Shown here: positions 10,413 through 20,667 of the stretch, piece by piece
Position numbering within the stretch: the stretch's first letter is position 1
How the letters are laid out: each line of letters begins with the position of its first letter
Assembly (NCBI GenBank): GCA_028564705.1
Contig: JAPXFQ010001411.1
Span: 447,501-511,500 of the forward strand
DNA: 64,000 nt
Source of the DNA: Apricaphanius iberus
Taxonomy: Eukaryota; Chordata; Actinopteri; Cyprinodontiformes; Aphaniidae
Reading direction: 5' to 3'
Made by a program: the position numbers and the translations under genes
The notes under the pieces: generated by a model
The model's database searches: none
What the model was told of the DNA's origin: nothing
Seen by the model: only the letters and a program-made list of their open reading frames with translations

Positions 10413-11457
10413 TTAAATGCCAAATTCTAGACGCCGAGGCTTCCTTGTAGCAAAGTCATGAATCAAATCTTTGAAGTTAAGAGAGAGAGCCAATTCACTA
10501 TCAATTGAGAGGATTGCCAGATTGTTCAATCTCTCCTGTGCCATTGTTGAACTGAGGTAGCTCTTGATAAGCTTAAGTTCTCTAAATGCCCTTTCCCCGC
10601 CAGCAACAGTGACTGGTAGAGTGCAAAATATCCTAATAGCAATACAAACTTCTCCAAAAATGCTCTGAAGTTGCATTCTGTAAATTAAATTGAGGAGTTC
10701 AAGGCTTGTGCAATCAGAGGGGAAAGTGGCAGAAAACACTGTATTGAGATGCCTGATTTCCTTCTCAAACTGAGGTGTGAGTTCCTTTGTGTACTTGCTT
10801 ATGAGTGGTTGACACACAGCAGCAATATCACTGTTCCTTAACTGACTAACCTTAATAATGGCTGCAAATTCCTCAACAATGTTTGCTATTGTTTGGAACC
10901 AGGTGTCAAGTGAACACTGTGTTTCGAAATGTGTCTGCAGAGTCTCCCTGAACTGCTTCTTCTGGTGTCTCATCATAGAACCTCTTTCTCTTTCTCACAC
11001 GGCTGAATTCTTTTTTGAAGTGAGGTGGAACCCCCATTTTATTGGCAATCAATGTTGCCTCAGCGAAGAGGGAATCCCAATCATTTCTAAGAGCCTGCAT
11101 CTCATCTTTGAGTGCATTTAAATTTGCTGCCTCAACCTCAAGAGAAATGTTCCCTGACTGAAGTATCACATTTCTGCAATCAATGCACTGCAATACTTTT
11201 AACCAAACAGTCAGTAGAACAATGGCATCAAATGACATAAGGTACCTCCTCAGACCAGCAGCTTCAGATTTTGCGTCATCTGTAAGACTGTATGTGCTGA
11301 GTATGGAACTAAGAGCCTCAAGAACACTAGGTAAGTGTTTTGCTACAGGTTTTACAGCATTAATTCTTGCACTCCAGCGAGTGTCAGACAAGCTGTGGAG
11401 AGAGCAGCCGCTACTTTCTTTGTATATGGCCCATCTCTCTGGACTGGCACTTACAAA
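10413..11457 (-). pseudogene. hAT transposase (ZMYM1-like/DUF4371 group), C-terminal part
   Basis: Reading leftwards from the Sushi insertion point, the minus strand continues the transposase begun at 18142-17237. It opens with an SDTRWSARINAV motif typical of this hAT group just after the DUF4371 region. It ends with the hAT dimerisation region, containing LPVTVAGGERAFRELKLIK and ERLNNLAILSID, then a stop at 10413. The frame changes once near 10950 (a one-base indel), so two open stretches (11457-10906 and 10976-10413) overlap. The product would act as a DNA transposase in the nucleus. This copy is dead because of the indel and the retrotransposon that splits it. Confidence 0.85.
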
Positions 11458-12202
11458 TGTCAGGATCCAGCAGGAGGAGCTGTCTGTACATTTCTCTCCA
11501 CAGGTGCTGAGGATTAAGCAGCAACAGGTGGAGCTCGTTACTGCAATCATCTTAGCAGTATTTAGAGGGAGCGGATCCACCAGACGGGCGTCAGATGATT
11601 CCGTTTCCTGGAGTGGTAACCCTGACCCTTAGTCTACGCTACGCTCGATATTTGTCCATGTTCTTACCTTTGTTCCCTCCTGTGTTCCTCGACTTAGTTC
11701 CTTCGGACTCGCCGCGTCAAATCCCCCAAGACCATCTCAGGCTCTCCGAAAGTTCAATCCTGTGAAACCATCTCCTGTTAACTGCCCCTGGACGCTCGTC
11801 TTCCTGGGGTGCGGCCGCTCCTAACGTCCCTGCTCCACCAGCCTCACCGTTGCTGCTGCTCGGCTCCTGATCTCCTCCGCTCTCCCCAGCTGCCTGTGGA
11901 GAAGAAGGTTCAGTCCACATCATTCCCATCTTCCAGAATCCTGCTCCGCTCTGGTCCCTTACCTCTTCCTCCTACTCCGGTGTCCATTCCCATCCGTGAG
12001 TCACAATCAACCTCCTTCTCCTCTAAGAAAACAAGTCATCCAATCCTTTCTTCTTACTCACCTCCAGTCTTGTTTTCCAGCGTCGCCGTCTCCCACGATC
12101 CACCTCCCTTCTTGGAAGAAAATAAACTTTTATTTAAGAAAGACGCTAATCTTTGTCCGAGAGTTTCTGTGCTGGCTTATGAGTCAAACTAAAAACATGA
12201 CA
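11458..12202 (+). repeat. 5' LTR of the Sushi element
   Basis: 745 bp, TGTCAG...ATGACA. From promoter and primer evidence, U3 is about 11458-11590 and R-U5 about 11591-12202. The polyadenylation signal AATAAA lies near 12120 in the segment GAAAATAAACTTTTATTTAAG. The first ~235 bp and last ~140 bp are nearly identical to the 3' LTR. The middle (about 11693-12060) differs by many small indels. Confidence 0.95.
11556..11601 (+). promoter_or_regulatory. Predicted Sushi promoter and self-primer
   Basis: A TATA-like GTATTTAGAG at 11558-11567 lies 24-33 nt upstream of TCAGATGATTC (11591-11601). That 11-mer is the exact reverse complement of the 11 nt right after the 5' LTR. Tf1 of fission yeast starts reverse transcription by folding the RNA 5' end onto such a site, and the vertebrate Sushi group has been proposed to do the same. 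I infer that transcription starts at or next to 11591. Confidence 0.7.
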
Positions 12203-13181
12203 GAATCATCTGACCATCCTGACTCAGCGGCACAGTTGCGCTCGGCTCTTTCCGAACAAGGGGCCATGCTAGGTCGTCACGAAGCCCTGTTGCAGGATCT
12301 AGCTCGTCAACAGGATAACCCAACTTTTGGACGAGCTCCGAACTATCCGAACCGGAGCAGACTCTTTGAACTCTTCTAGTTCTTCCACTGTTACCGCTCA
12401 GCCTTCTCCTATTTCCGCGACGTTTAAAGAAGTGACTTCTCCTCCTCCAGAACCGTTCTCGGGGCAGATAACCAAGAGTAGGGGTTTCTTGCTTCAGTGT
12501 TCCCTTGCCTTCGAGCGGTCTCCAACTCATTTTCATCTTGACGCCAAAAAAATTTCTTATATGGTGGCGCTACTCCACGATCGAGCTCTCCAGTGGGCTA
12601 ATGCAAGGTTTAGCCAGTCCGAAATGGCAACGATAACTTTCCAAGAATTCAAGACTCAGTTTGAACTTACCTTCTGTCCCTCTGTCGGGGAAGAAGAGGT
12701 TGCCAAACAGTTGTGGAGCCTCAGGCAGGGCAACCGGTCGGTCTCTGACCTGGCTATCGACTTCCGCATTCTTGCGGCTGAATCAGGGTGGAACCGTCCT
12801 GCACTTAAGGCAGCTTTCCTCAACTCTTTAAACGACAACCTCAAGGATGAATTAGCCACCCGCGACGATCCCCACTCCCTCGACGAGTTAATTTCTCTAG
12901 CAATCAAAGTAGACTCTCGGATACGAGAGAGATCCAAGACCCGGAATCGCTTTCTTCCTCACCCCGCTCCTGTTCAACCTCTATCCGTTCCAGATCCAGC
13001 TCCTGACCATAATTTCTCCCAAACCGGCTCCGACCCTGAACCGATGCAGATCGGAAACACTCGGCTCACTCCGACAGAACGTCATCGCCGCATTCGCTCC
13101 CGAGCTTGTTTATTTTGTGGGGAGAACGGACACTTCATCGCCACTTGCCTGACTCGGCCAAAAGGGGGAGCTCGTCAGTAA
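12197..13181 (+). pseudogene. gag: Sushi gag (capsid and nucleocapsid), one frameshift
   Basis: The structural polyprotein of the retrotransposon particle. The first frame begins at ATG 12197, which straddles the LTR end, and runs to a stop at 12379. Homology continues in the +1-shifted frame from about 12315-12330 to the stop at 13181, so one base has probably been lost. The capsid-like region (about 12430-12960) is followed by a zinc knuckle [14 protein letters not shown] (C-X2-C-X4-H-X4-C) near 13105-13150. The sequence upstream of DSAAQLRSAL lacks the ATG expected at about 12218, where ATCC occurs. The original start may therefore have been there, with the LTR-edge ATG a fallback. Pol overlaps the end in the -1 frame. 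Confidence 0.85.
12203..12213 (+). promoter_or_regulatory. Primer-binding site for self-priming
   Basis: GAATCATCTGA directly follows the last base of the 5' LTR, the normal place for a primer-binding site. It pairs perfectly with TCAGATGATTC inside the LTR (11591-11601), and one extra C-G pair is possible beyond it (12214 with 11590). I see no standard tRNA 3'-end complement (TGG start), which supports self-priming over tRNA priming. Confidence 0.75.
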
Positions 13182-14866
13182 GACTGGGAGTTCTGACGGG
13201 TCAGATTGATCAACCTCCCAGACTAATGTTTTCAGCTACTCTGATTGTACATAAGAACTCTTTCCCGGTCCAAGTTTTAATTGATTCAGGTTCTGAACAA
13301 AACCTCATCTCCCCTGATCTAGTTAAGAGACTTTCCATTCCCATTATTCCCCTTTGTCAAGATTTTAGTGTCTCCGCTCTGGATGGTCACCGTCTCACAA
13401 CTATTACACATAAGACAAGACCCGTTTCTCTCATAGTCTCCGGTAACCACCATGAAGAAATCTCTCTGTTTGTTTTCCCTGTCAATGAACCCGCCATTGT
13501 CTTGGGCTATCCCTGGTTGGAGGAGCACAACCCCACGATTAACTGGTCCGGCCGACACGTCGATTCCTGGAGCCCTAGTTGTCATTCTATTTGCCTCCGC
13601 TCAGCCGTTCCCCGGGGTAAGATTCCCGACTCCTCCGGGCCTCCGCCTGATCTCACCCATATTCCACCCGAATACCATGACCTCCAAAAGGTTTTCTGTA
13701 AAAAGAAAGCACTCTCACTTCCATCTCACCGGCCGTACGATTGTTCAATCGACCTTATTCCCGGCGCTCCACTCCCAGCAGGCAAGCTTTACACCCTTTC
13801 CAAAAAGGAAAGAGAGGCCATGGAAAAATATATTAATGAATCGCTTCAGACAGGACTTATCGGACCTTCCACTTCCCCTGTAGGGGCTGGTTTTTTCTTC
13901 GTTGAGAAGAAGGACAAATCACTCCGCCCCTGTATCGACTATCGAGCCCTAAATGACATCACTGTCAAAAACAAATATTCTCTCCCACTCATTTCTTCCG
14001 CCTTCGAACCCGTCCAAGAGGCCAAAATTTTTTCTAAGCTCGACCTCCGTAACGCTTACCATCTGGTTCGCATCCGTAAAGGGGACGAATGGAAGACTGC
14101 TTTCAAGACCCACATCGGCCACTTTGAATACCTGGTTATGCCTTTCGGCCTCTCTAACGCCCCCGCAGTCTTCCAAGCTCTCATTAACGACGTCCTTCGT
14201 GATTTCCTTAATATTTTTTTTCTCGCCTATCTAGATGACATCCTCATCTACTCCAAGACTCTGCAGGAACACAGATCCCACGTCCGCCAAGTACTCACCC
14301 GACTCCTGGAAAACAGCCTCTTCGTCAAAGCTGAGAAATGTGAGTTTCACAAACCTTCCGTCACCTTTTTGGGTTTTATTTTTGAAGCAGGATGCGTGAG
14401 AGCCGATCCCGGTAAACTTCGAGCAGTTGAGGAGTGGCCCACCCCAGAGACGCGCAAGCAGTTGCAACGCTTCCTGGGATTCGCCAATTTTTATCGACGC
14501 TTCATCAGAGGCTTCAGCATTGTTGCAGCTCCCCTCACCGCCCTCACGTCCACCAAGCGCTCTTTTTGTTGGAACCCGGAAGCCGATCTCGCCTTTGCCG
14601 AGTTAAAACGTCGCTTTGTCAAGGCCCCCATCCTCATCCAGCCTGACCCCGACGTCCAATTTGTCCTCGAGGTGGACGCATCGAACACTGGTGTGGGGGG
14701 CGTTCTCTCCCAACGTCTCTCATCTGACGGCAAACTTCATCCTTGCGCCTTCTTTTCTAAAAGGTTTTCTAAAACGGAAGGGCGCTATGATGTAGGGGAC
14801 CGTGAACTGCTCGCCATGAAATTGGCATTAGAGGAGTGGAGACATTGGTTGGAGATAAAAACCTAG
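13106..14866 (+). pseudogene. pol: Sushi pol: protease, reverse transcriptase, RNase H (5' half)
   Basis: Open for 586 codons in the -1 frame relative to gag, overlapping it by 76 bp; expression as Gag-Pol by frameshifting is inferred. The aspartic protease motif LIDSGSEQ has its Asp near residue 60. The RT domain follows, with [21 protein letters not shown] and the catalytic YLDD near residue 375. RNase H begins with LEVDAS near residue 522 and continues through a [12 protein letters not shown] block. The frame ends at 14866 because of a small deletion and frameshift just after EEWRHWLE, removing the usual TDHKNL-type segment. Coding resumes as KNLAYLQKA in another frame. RT itself looks intact. 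Confidence 0.9.
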
Positions 14867-16455
14867 CATACCTACAGAAGGCCAAACGACTCAACCCCAG
14901 ACAATATCGTTGGTCTCTATTTTTCTCCCGTTTCAATCTCTCCATCACATACAGACCAGGGTCAAAGAACATTAAACCGGACGCCTTATCCCGCCAATTC
15001 TCACCCGACTCAGATCCTGAACCACCTGAACCAGTCTTACCCAGTTCCTGCCGAATTGGAAGCCTTTCCTGGGACCTTGAACGCCAGATCACGAATGCCA
15101 CCTCCACTGAACCTGACCCCGGGGGGGGCCCACCAGGGAGAAGATACGTTCCATCCACAGTTCGGTCCAAAGCCATACTATGGGCCCATTCCTCGAAATT
15201 TTCTTGCCACCCTGGGGTCAGCCGAACGATTGCTCTTCTGCGCAGATACTTCTGGTGGCCGGGACTCAATAAAGACGTCGTGGAGTTCGTCAAAGCCTGT
15301 CACACATGCAACCGCAGCAAGAACATCCATCAACCCTCTTCTGGTCTCCTTCAGCCCCTGTCCGTTCCTGCCCGGCCCTGGTCACATATCGCCCTAGATT
15401 TTATCACCGGTCTCCCAGCATCTAAGGGTAAGACGGTTATCCTCACCATCATAGATCGGTTCTCTAAGGCCTGCCATCTGCTGGCTTTGTCCAAACTTCC
15501 TTCAGCAGCCCAGACAGCTAGGATTCTGTTCGCCCATGTTTTTCGCCTTCATGGCATACCATCGGGGGTGGTTTCAGACCGGGGTCCTCAATTCACCTCC
15601 CAAGTTTGGAGGGAGTTCTGTCGCTCGTTGGGGGCCAAGCCTCATCTGTCCTCCGGTTTCCACCCGGAGACCAACGGCCAATGCGAGCGGCTCAATCAGG
15701 AGGTCGAGGATGCCCTGAGATGCGTATGTTCGTCCAATCCTCACTTATGGAGCACCTTTTTAACCTGGATCGAGTTTGCCCACAATGCCCACATCTCTGC
15801 CGCCACTGGACGATCACCTTTTGAAGCCTCTCTTGGCTACCAACCTTCCCTACTTCCCAACTCCGTCTCGGATTCTGTTTTTCCCTCCGTTCGTTCCTAC
15901 ATCCTGTCCTGTAAGAAGGTGTGGAAACAGACTCAGGCGGCCCTCCAGCGCACTTCCACCCAAAACAAGAAATACGCTGATCGTCGACGCATCCCCGCGC
16001 CCACCTACTCTCCAGGCCAATTGGTCTGGCTATCCGCCAGGAACATCAACATTAAAGCCCAACCTAAGAAACTCTCTCCACGCTTTTTGGGTCCCTATCC
16101 CATCCTGGCAGTTTTAAGTCCCCTGGCGGTCCGCCTGAAACTACCCTCATCCCTTCGGGTTCATCCTGTGTTCCATGTCTCCCAGATCAGACCTGTTTCA
16201 CCCAGCACTTGTCCCTCGCCCAATCCTCCCCCACCAGCACGGATGTATGATGGGGGCCCGGTGTTCTCCGTCCGTCGACTCCTGGACGTCCGTCGCCAGG
16301 GTCGTGGCTACCAGTACCTGGTGGACTGGGAGGGATATGGCCCTGAGGAGCGTTCATGGGTTCCCCGCTCCTTTATTGTTGACCAGACTCTAATTTCAGA
16401 TTTCGAGAGAAGATCTAGCTCCTCTTCTGCTCGGCCGCCTGGTGGCGACCGTTGA
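14851..16455 (+). pseudogene. pol: Sushi pol continued: RNase H end, integrase, chromodomain
   Basis: Open to a stop at 16455, 12 bp before the 3' LTR. An HHCC zinc-binding domain is visible (H and H around HSSKFSCHPG, then CHTC about 40 residues later). The DDE core follows: Asp in LDFITG, Asp in SDRGPQF, and Glu 36 residues further in NGQCERLNQE, a proper D-X35-E. After a GPY-like region (RFLGPYPIL) comes a chromodomain (about codons 473-520) with FSVRRLLDVRR and YLVDWEGYGPEERSW. Integrase inserts the cDNA; the chromodomain is thought to guide it to chromatin marks. Everything needed for strand transfer is visible, but the reading frame is cut off from RT upstream. Confidence 0.9.
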
Positions 16456-16466
16456 GGGGGAGGTAG
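16451..16466 (+). promoter_or_regulatory. Sushi polypurine tract
   Basis: GTTGAGGGGGAGGTAG lies immediately before the TG of the 3' LTR, the usual place for the plus-strand primer. It begins at the last codons of pol. Confidence 0.8.
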
Positions 16467-17231
16467 TGTCAGGATCCAGCAGGAGGAGCTGTCTGTACAT
16501 TTCTCTCCACAGGTGCTGAGGATTAAGCAGCAACAGGTGGAGCTCGTTACTGCAATCATCTTAGCAGTATTTAGAGGGAGCGGATCCACCAGACGGGCGT
16601 CAGATGATTCCGTTTCCTGGAGTGGTAACCCTGACCCTTAGTCTACGCTACGCTCGATATTTGTCCATGTTCTTACCTTTGTTCCCTCCTGTGTTCCTCG
16701 TCTTAGTTCCTTCCGGACTCGCCGCGTCAACCCCAGACCATCTCAGGCTCTCCGAAGTTCCTCCTGTGACCCATCTCCTGATACCTGCCCTGGACGCTTC
16801 ATATTCATGGGTGCGGCCCGCCCGATCCTAGACTCTCCCTGCTTTCACCAGCGCTCTGTTCATGTCTGCTGCTCAGGCTCCTGATCTCCTCCGCCTCTAT
16901 ACACCAGCTGCACTGTGGAAGAGAAGGTTCAGTCCACATTCATTCCATCTTCCAGAATCCTGCTACTCGCTCTGGTCCCTTACCTTTTCCCTCCTACTCG
17001 GTGTTCCATTCCATATCCGTTGAGTCCACAATCAACCTCCTCCAAGTCATTCATCAATCGACAGCCAGGCATCTTGCCTGTTGGACACCTCCCAGTCTTG
17101 TTTTCCAGCGTCGCCGTCTCCCACGATCCACCTCCCTTCTTGGAAGAAAATAAACTTTTATTTAAGAAAGACGCTAATCTTTTGTCCGAGAGTTTCTGTG
17201 CTGGCTTATGAGTCAAACTAAAAACATGACA
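16467..17231 (+). repeat. 3' LTR of the Sushi element
   Basis: 765 bp with the same ends as the 5' LTR and followed by the target duplication ACAAA at 17232-17236. It repeats the TATA-like site and the self-primer 11-mer (16600-16610). Differences from the 5' LTR cluster in the middle third. Confidence 0.95.
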
Positions 17232-17236
17232 ACAAA

Positions 17237-18142
17237 TCTGTAAAGATGATTGATGAATCCAAAAAAACCTGACATTTCCTCACTTGATCCTGCTGCGTGT
17301 ACCCCAGTCAGATTTAACGTGTGGGAAGCACAAGGTGAAAATGTGGCCAGACTGTTGTTCTTTAGTATTTGGGCTTGTACTCCCTTAACTTTCTCAGACA
17401 TATTGGCACCATTGTCATAGCATTGTCCCCTGCAATCACCAATATCTATCCCTGGTTTTGTAAGTACATTCTGTATCATCCCTGCAATTTCATTCCCTGT
17501 TTTTTGGTGAAACTGTTTGAATTCAACAAAACTCTCTGCTATCTCCCATTTATTTGATTCCTCATTGTAATGGACATACCTAATGAGCACAACATTTTGC
17601 TCTGTGTGTGAAATGTCTGGTGTGGCATCACAAATAATGCTGTAATAGATGGCAGCTTCCCTTTCTTTCAAAATTACTTTCAGGACCAATTTCCCACTTA
17701 GTTCAATTAACTCATTTTGGATGTCTGAGGACAAATAATGAGTGATTCTCGTTTGTTTATCTAAGTTCTTCACTTTGTCTAGGTGGTCTTTCAAAAGTGT
17801 GTCATAGTGGGATACTAGTTCTAGTGAGCCCAAGACATTTCCATTGTGGACATCACCTAATTGTTTTGTTTTACCTGTGAAAGGTACATTTCTTGTTGAC
17901 AAGTGCAGCGTAACATCAAGAAGTCTCTCCAAAAGAGCTACATTTCTTTCTATTTTAGACTGCCTTTGTCTTTGCAGACGGTGGTCTATTCCTGTAGCAG
18001 CCGGAACAGAACACTGCAGGTTCTTCCATTTCCAATAACAATCCCTGTGTGCCCTGTTGTTTTCATGGCTTGGAAATTTGTCATACATGCGACGCCACTT
18101 CACATCATACATCTTGTACCCATGTTTATCACTGAGTGCACT
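17237..18142 (-). pseudogene. hAT transposase (ZMYM1-like/DUF4371 group), N-terminal half of core
   Basis: Open on the minus strand from 18142 to the Sushi insertion. It begins with an SDKHGYKMYDVKWRRMY stretch and a short HEN/H...C region where a TTF-type zinc finger normally ends. It then carries the DUF4371 region with DATPDISHTEQ, CRGQCYDNGANMS and a CASHTLNL motif, diagnostic of this hAT group. The in-frame upstream codon is a stop (TAA), and a splice acceptor-like site just upstream suggests this was an internal exon. The protein continues across the insertion at 11457-10413. No indel is needed inside this half. Confidence 0.85.
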
Positions 18143-18234
18143 TTAAGAAGCCCTTTTTAAGCCAAAAGAAAAAATAATGTAAGGAATACAGTATAGTGCA
18201 TTTACACTCTCACTGAAAATCAACCAATCTCTTT

Positions 18235-18600
18235 AAATTTTTTCTCTGTCATTTGCTGCCTTGGTGTATTTCAAGTAATCTGGGAATGGCTTTCCATCTG
18301 AATCTTTGGGCATTTGTTGCTCATCTGTGGAAGCTATTGTTTTGACAATAGCTGCCCTGTTACTATCACTTAAGTGAGCTGGCCATAAACCTGGATCAGC
18401 AGACAACAGATCCTCTGATTCTGCATGATTCTCAGTTTCTGCAGTGTCCCTTAACTCAGCCTATTCCTTACTCTTCACTGCTGCTGCTTCTTCCTCATCA
18501 TTATCATTGCTGCTGTTACTCGCCCTATCCTGTTCCTGTGTTTGAGCACCTCTGGTCTCCTCTCTGACTGCTGCATCATGGCCTGAAGAGGGCCCTGGCT
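18235..18600 (-). pseudogene. hAT transposase N-terminal exon
   Basis: The minus strand from a splice acceptor (TTGACACTTCAG|AGCC, boundary near 18601/18600) encodes an acidic, Ser-rich stretch (EPGPSSGHDAAVREETRG...). It then encodes ADPGLWPAHLSDSNRAAIV and PKDSDGKPFPDYLKY, the DPxLWP block that precedes the TTF finger in this hAT group. One in-frame amber stop (18461-18463) separates the two parts, and a TAA follows near 18235. The zinc-finger segment between this exon and 18142 is not visible, so it is deleted or too diverged. Confidence 0.7.
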
Positions 18601-20101
18601 CTGAAGTGTCAACAATGAGCACAATACAGAATATGTTATAAATCCACTGTGATACTACTGAGACAGTGATGCATGTAAGTTCTCTCAACACATGGTCATT
18701 TTGATTGAATGAACTCCATAAAAACTATGTAAAAATAGTTGCTCATAAAAGAAAACAAATCTCTTAATTTTAATGTAAGAGCCTTTCCTAGCATTAACAG
18801 TTGTCTATTATCACCAACACTTCAATTTCCTACCTAGTTTAGTAGCTGCTCATTGCAGCCTAGAAAATAAAATTGTTATTAACCCTAAATCCTTTATTTG
18901 TGGATTCTATTGCTCACCTCCTTCTCCTTCAATTGGGCTTTGTGTTGAGGGCTGGGGTCCTATTCCTGAGGCTCAATCTGTAGAGTGTACGTTGAGGGCA
19001 TCTCATTACTAATGAAACCAATTCTTAGCACCAGAATCGTGTAGGTTAATATTTTATCTTGCATATAGCCTTGTACAGTAGTTTATTGCACAAGTTCAAC
19101 TAGTTCTGCAGACCCTACATTCATCTGATCTCCCATGGTAATAATGTGTAGTGTTCATACAAAATGACACTGCTCTTCTTATTGAAAATTGTTGCCCTGA
19201 TATTGCAACCAGATTAAAACGTAATCTGCTAGCATACCTGCCAACACTAGAAATAGTTGGGAATTGAATTAACACAGAGACATGAAAACAGGTCAGGGTT
19301 GAAAAAAGTGAGAAGGACAAAACCCTTGTCGGGGGGGGGGGGTGCTACCCTAAAAGAAAATGTTGTACATTTTAATATTTAAAAGCATCAATCTGCTGCA
19401 CTTTGAGAAAAAAACAAAATTAACAACACTTAGAGGGCTGGATGAATGCATTTTAAAGTATCTATACTTGGGGTCGACAATATAGTGAAAATCATTGATG
19501 AATAGATAATTATCAATGACTTTATAAAAATGTATAAAATATATTATAGCTGTTCGTAGCACTGGTGCTACGGAGACTGAGGGTTTTGTAGCAAAGAATA
19601 AAAAGTTGTTGCATCAGCATAAAATATAAATTACAACCTTTACAAACCAAATGTAATGCAGTTTAACACACTTAACAATTAAAAATAATGCATAAACAAT
19701 CAATGCTTAGAATTACATATTCTTAAACATTTCATTTTAATTACAGCAAAAAGAAACACCAGGGTTATCCCACTAGTGTTTATATATAATATATATGCTT
19801 TACAAATATGCTTTTTATGTCTCACTTTTACAATGTATTTCATACCAAACATGTGGCTCCTCAGATTTTTGCTACTTCAATTAATATCATTTTACATTAT
19901 TTTTACATTCTAGAGCTACAACAGTTTTTTTTTTAGAATGTATATTTTATTATTACTTTGGTACTCAATAAATAATAAAAAAATAAGTCATATCAGATTG
20001 GGTCCCCACTAAAAACCTCTTCTTTTATTTTAGCGTGACAGCCCAAAACCCAAACTGGCCCCCTTTAGCCCCTCTTTATTAACCTCCTGGATACGCCCCT
20101 G
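18601..20101 (-). mobile_element. 5' non-coding part and terminus of the hAT element
   Basis: The terminus CCTCCTGGATACGCCCCTG at 20083-20101 (CAGGGGCGTATCCAGGAGG on the minus strand) looks like a hAT terminal repeat with the CAGGGG start. I could not find the matching left end beyond 10413, nor an 8-bp duplication of CTTACCAG. Between, minus-strand 18912-18995 reads like another short exon ending at a donor (GGAG|GTGAGC). The rest is AT-rich and unassigned, with a G10 run at 19331-19340. Confidence 0.5.
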
Positions 20102-20106
20102 CTTAC

Positions 20107-20640
20107 CAGCCCTGAACGTTTAGAAATAGGCCGCCATTAATCTTAACTCTCAGAGGAGTCTTCATCACGTTTGTCATTTGGTTTCAGCAAAGAACCGATT
20201 GTTGATTTTGATGCTGTAACTTTGGTTTTAGCTGGACCAGAAACCACGACCAGCTGCCGTCTCGGGCTACCAGATCCGCTGATTTCTATTTTATTATGAA
20301 CGCAGCACAGAGCCTGTTCAAAAAGAGCTCTGTTCCGCTCCGATCATACACCGAAGGAACCATTGCGCAGCCGAAATAAAAGAAAACTGCAAACATGTAT
20401 AATTTGCTTATTTTAACAGATCAAATGAAATCTTTCATTTAAAAAAAACTTACACAAGAATATACATATTGATAGCCCTCAAAGGGCCCCCAGTATGTGA
20501 CGGGCCCTCAGCATCGTCCTAACTGAGGTAGTTTCCTCTGAAGGTCCTTAGCATCGATGCTAGCGCTAGGCTCTCTGTGCTTTTTTGCTACAATATGTGC
20601 TGCTGGCTTCAGGCAGCGCTGATTTTGGTGAACTTGTGTG
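20107..20640 (-). other. Short exon-like ORF and possible second hAT end
   Basis: Minus strand ~20275-20135 encodes about 46 residues (GSGSPRRQLVVVSGPAKTK... ending KPNDKRDEDSSES and a stop), in the style of hAT N-terminal exons. Near 20475-20510, AAAGGGCCCCCAG and CGGGCCCTCAGC resemble ends of fish hAT elements. This may be an older hAT next to or around the one ending at 20101. I cannot resolve it. Confidence 0.3.
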
Positions 20641-20667
20641 AATTGTAGCCTCAGTTTCCTGTTCTTA

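Larger units (their letters stand above)
11458..17231 (+). mobile_element. Sushi-type Ty3/gypsy LTR retrotransposon (chromovirus), complete
   Basis: Paired LTRs (11458-12202 and 16467-17231) flank gag and pol in the order gag, protease, RT, RNase H, integrase, chromodomain. The target duplication ACAAA is intact on both sides (11453-11457 and 17232-17236). Ends are TGTCAG...ATGACA. The chromodomain and LTR ends place it in the vertebrate Tf1/Sushi group. It is inserted in the coding region of a hAT transposase, in the opposite orientation. A frameshift in gag and a small deletion in RNase H make this copy defective, although much of each domain is intact. Confidence 0.95.

Noticed and set aside
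11183..11632. 149-codon plus-strand ORF
   Set aside because: Antisense shadow of the hAT transposase running into the Sushi LTR.
11458..17231. Dating the Sushi insertion from overall LTR divergence
   Set aside because: Differences are clustered and indel-rich, so a clock estimate would be misleading.
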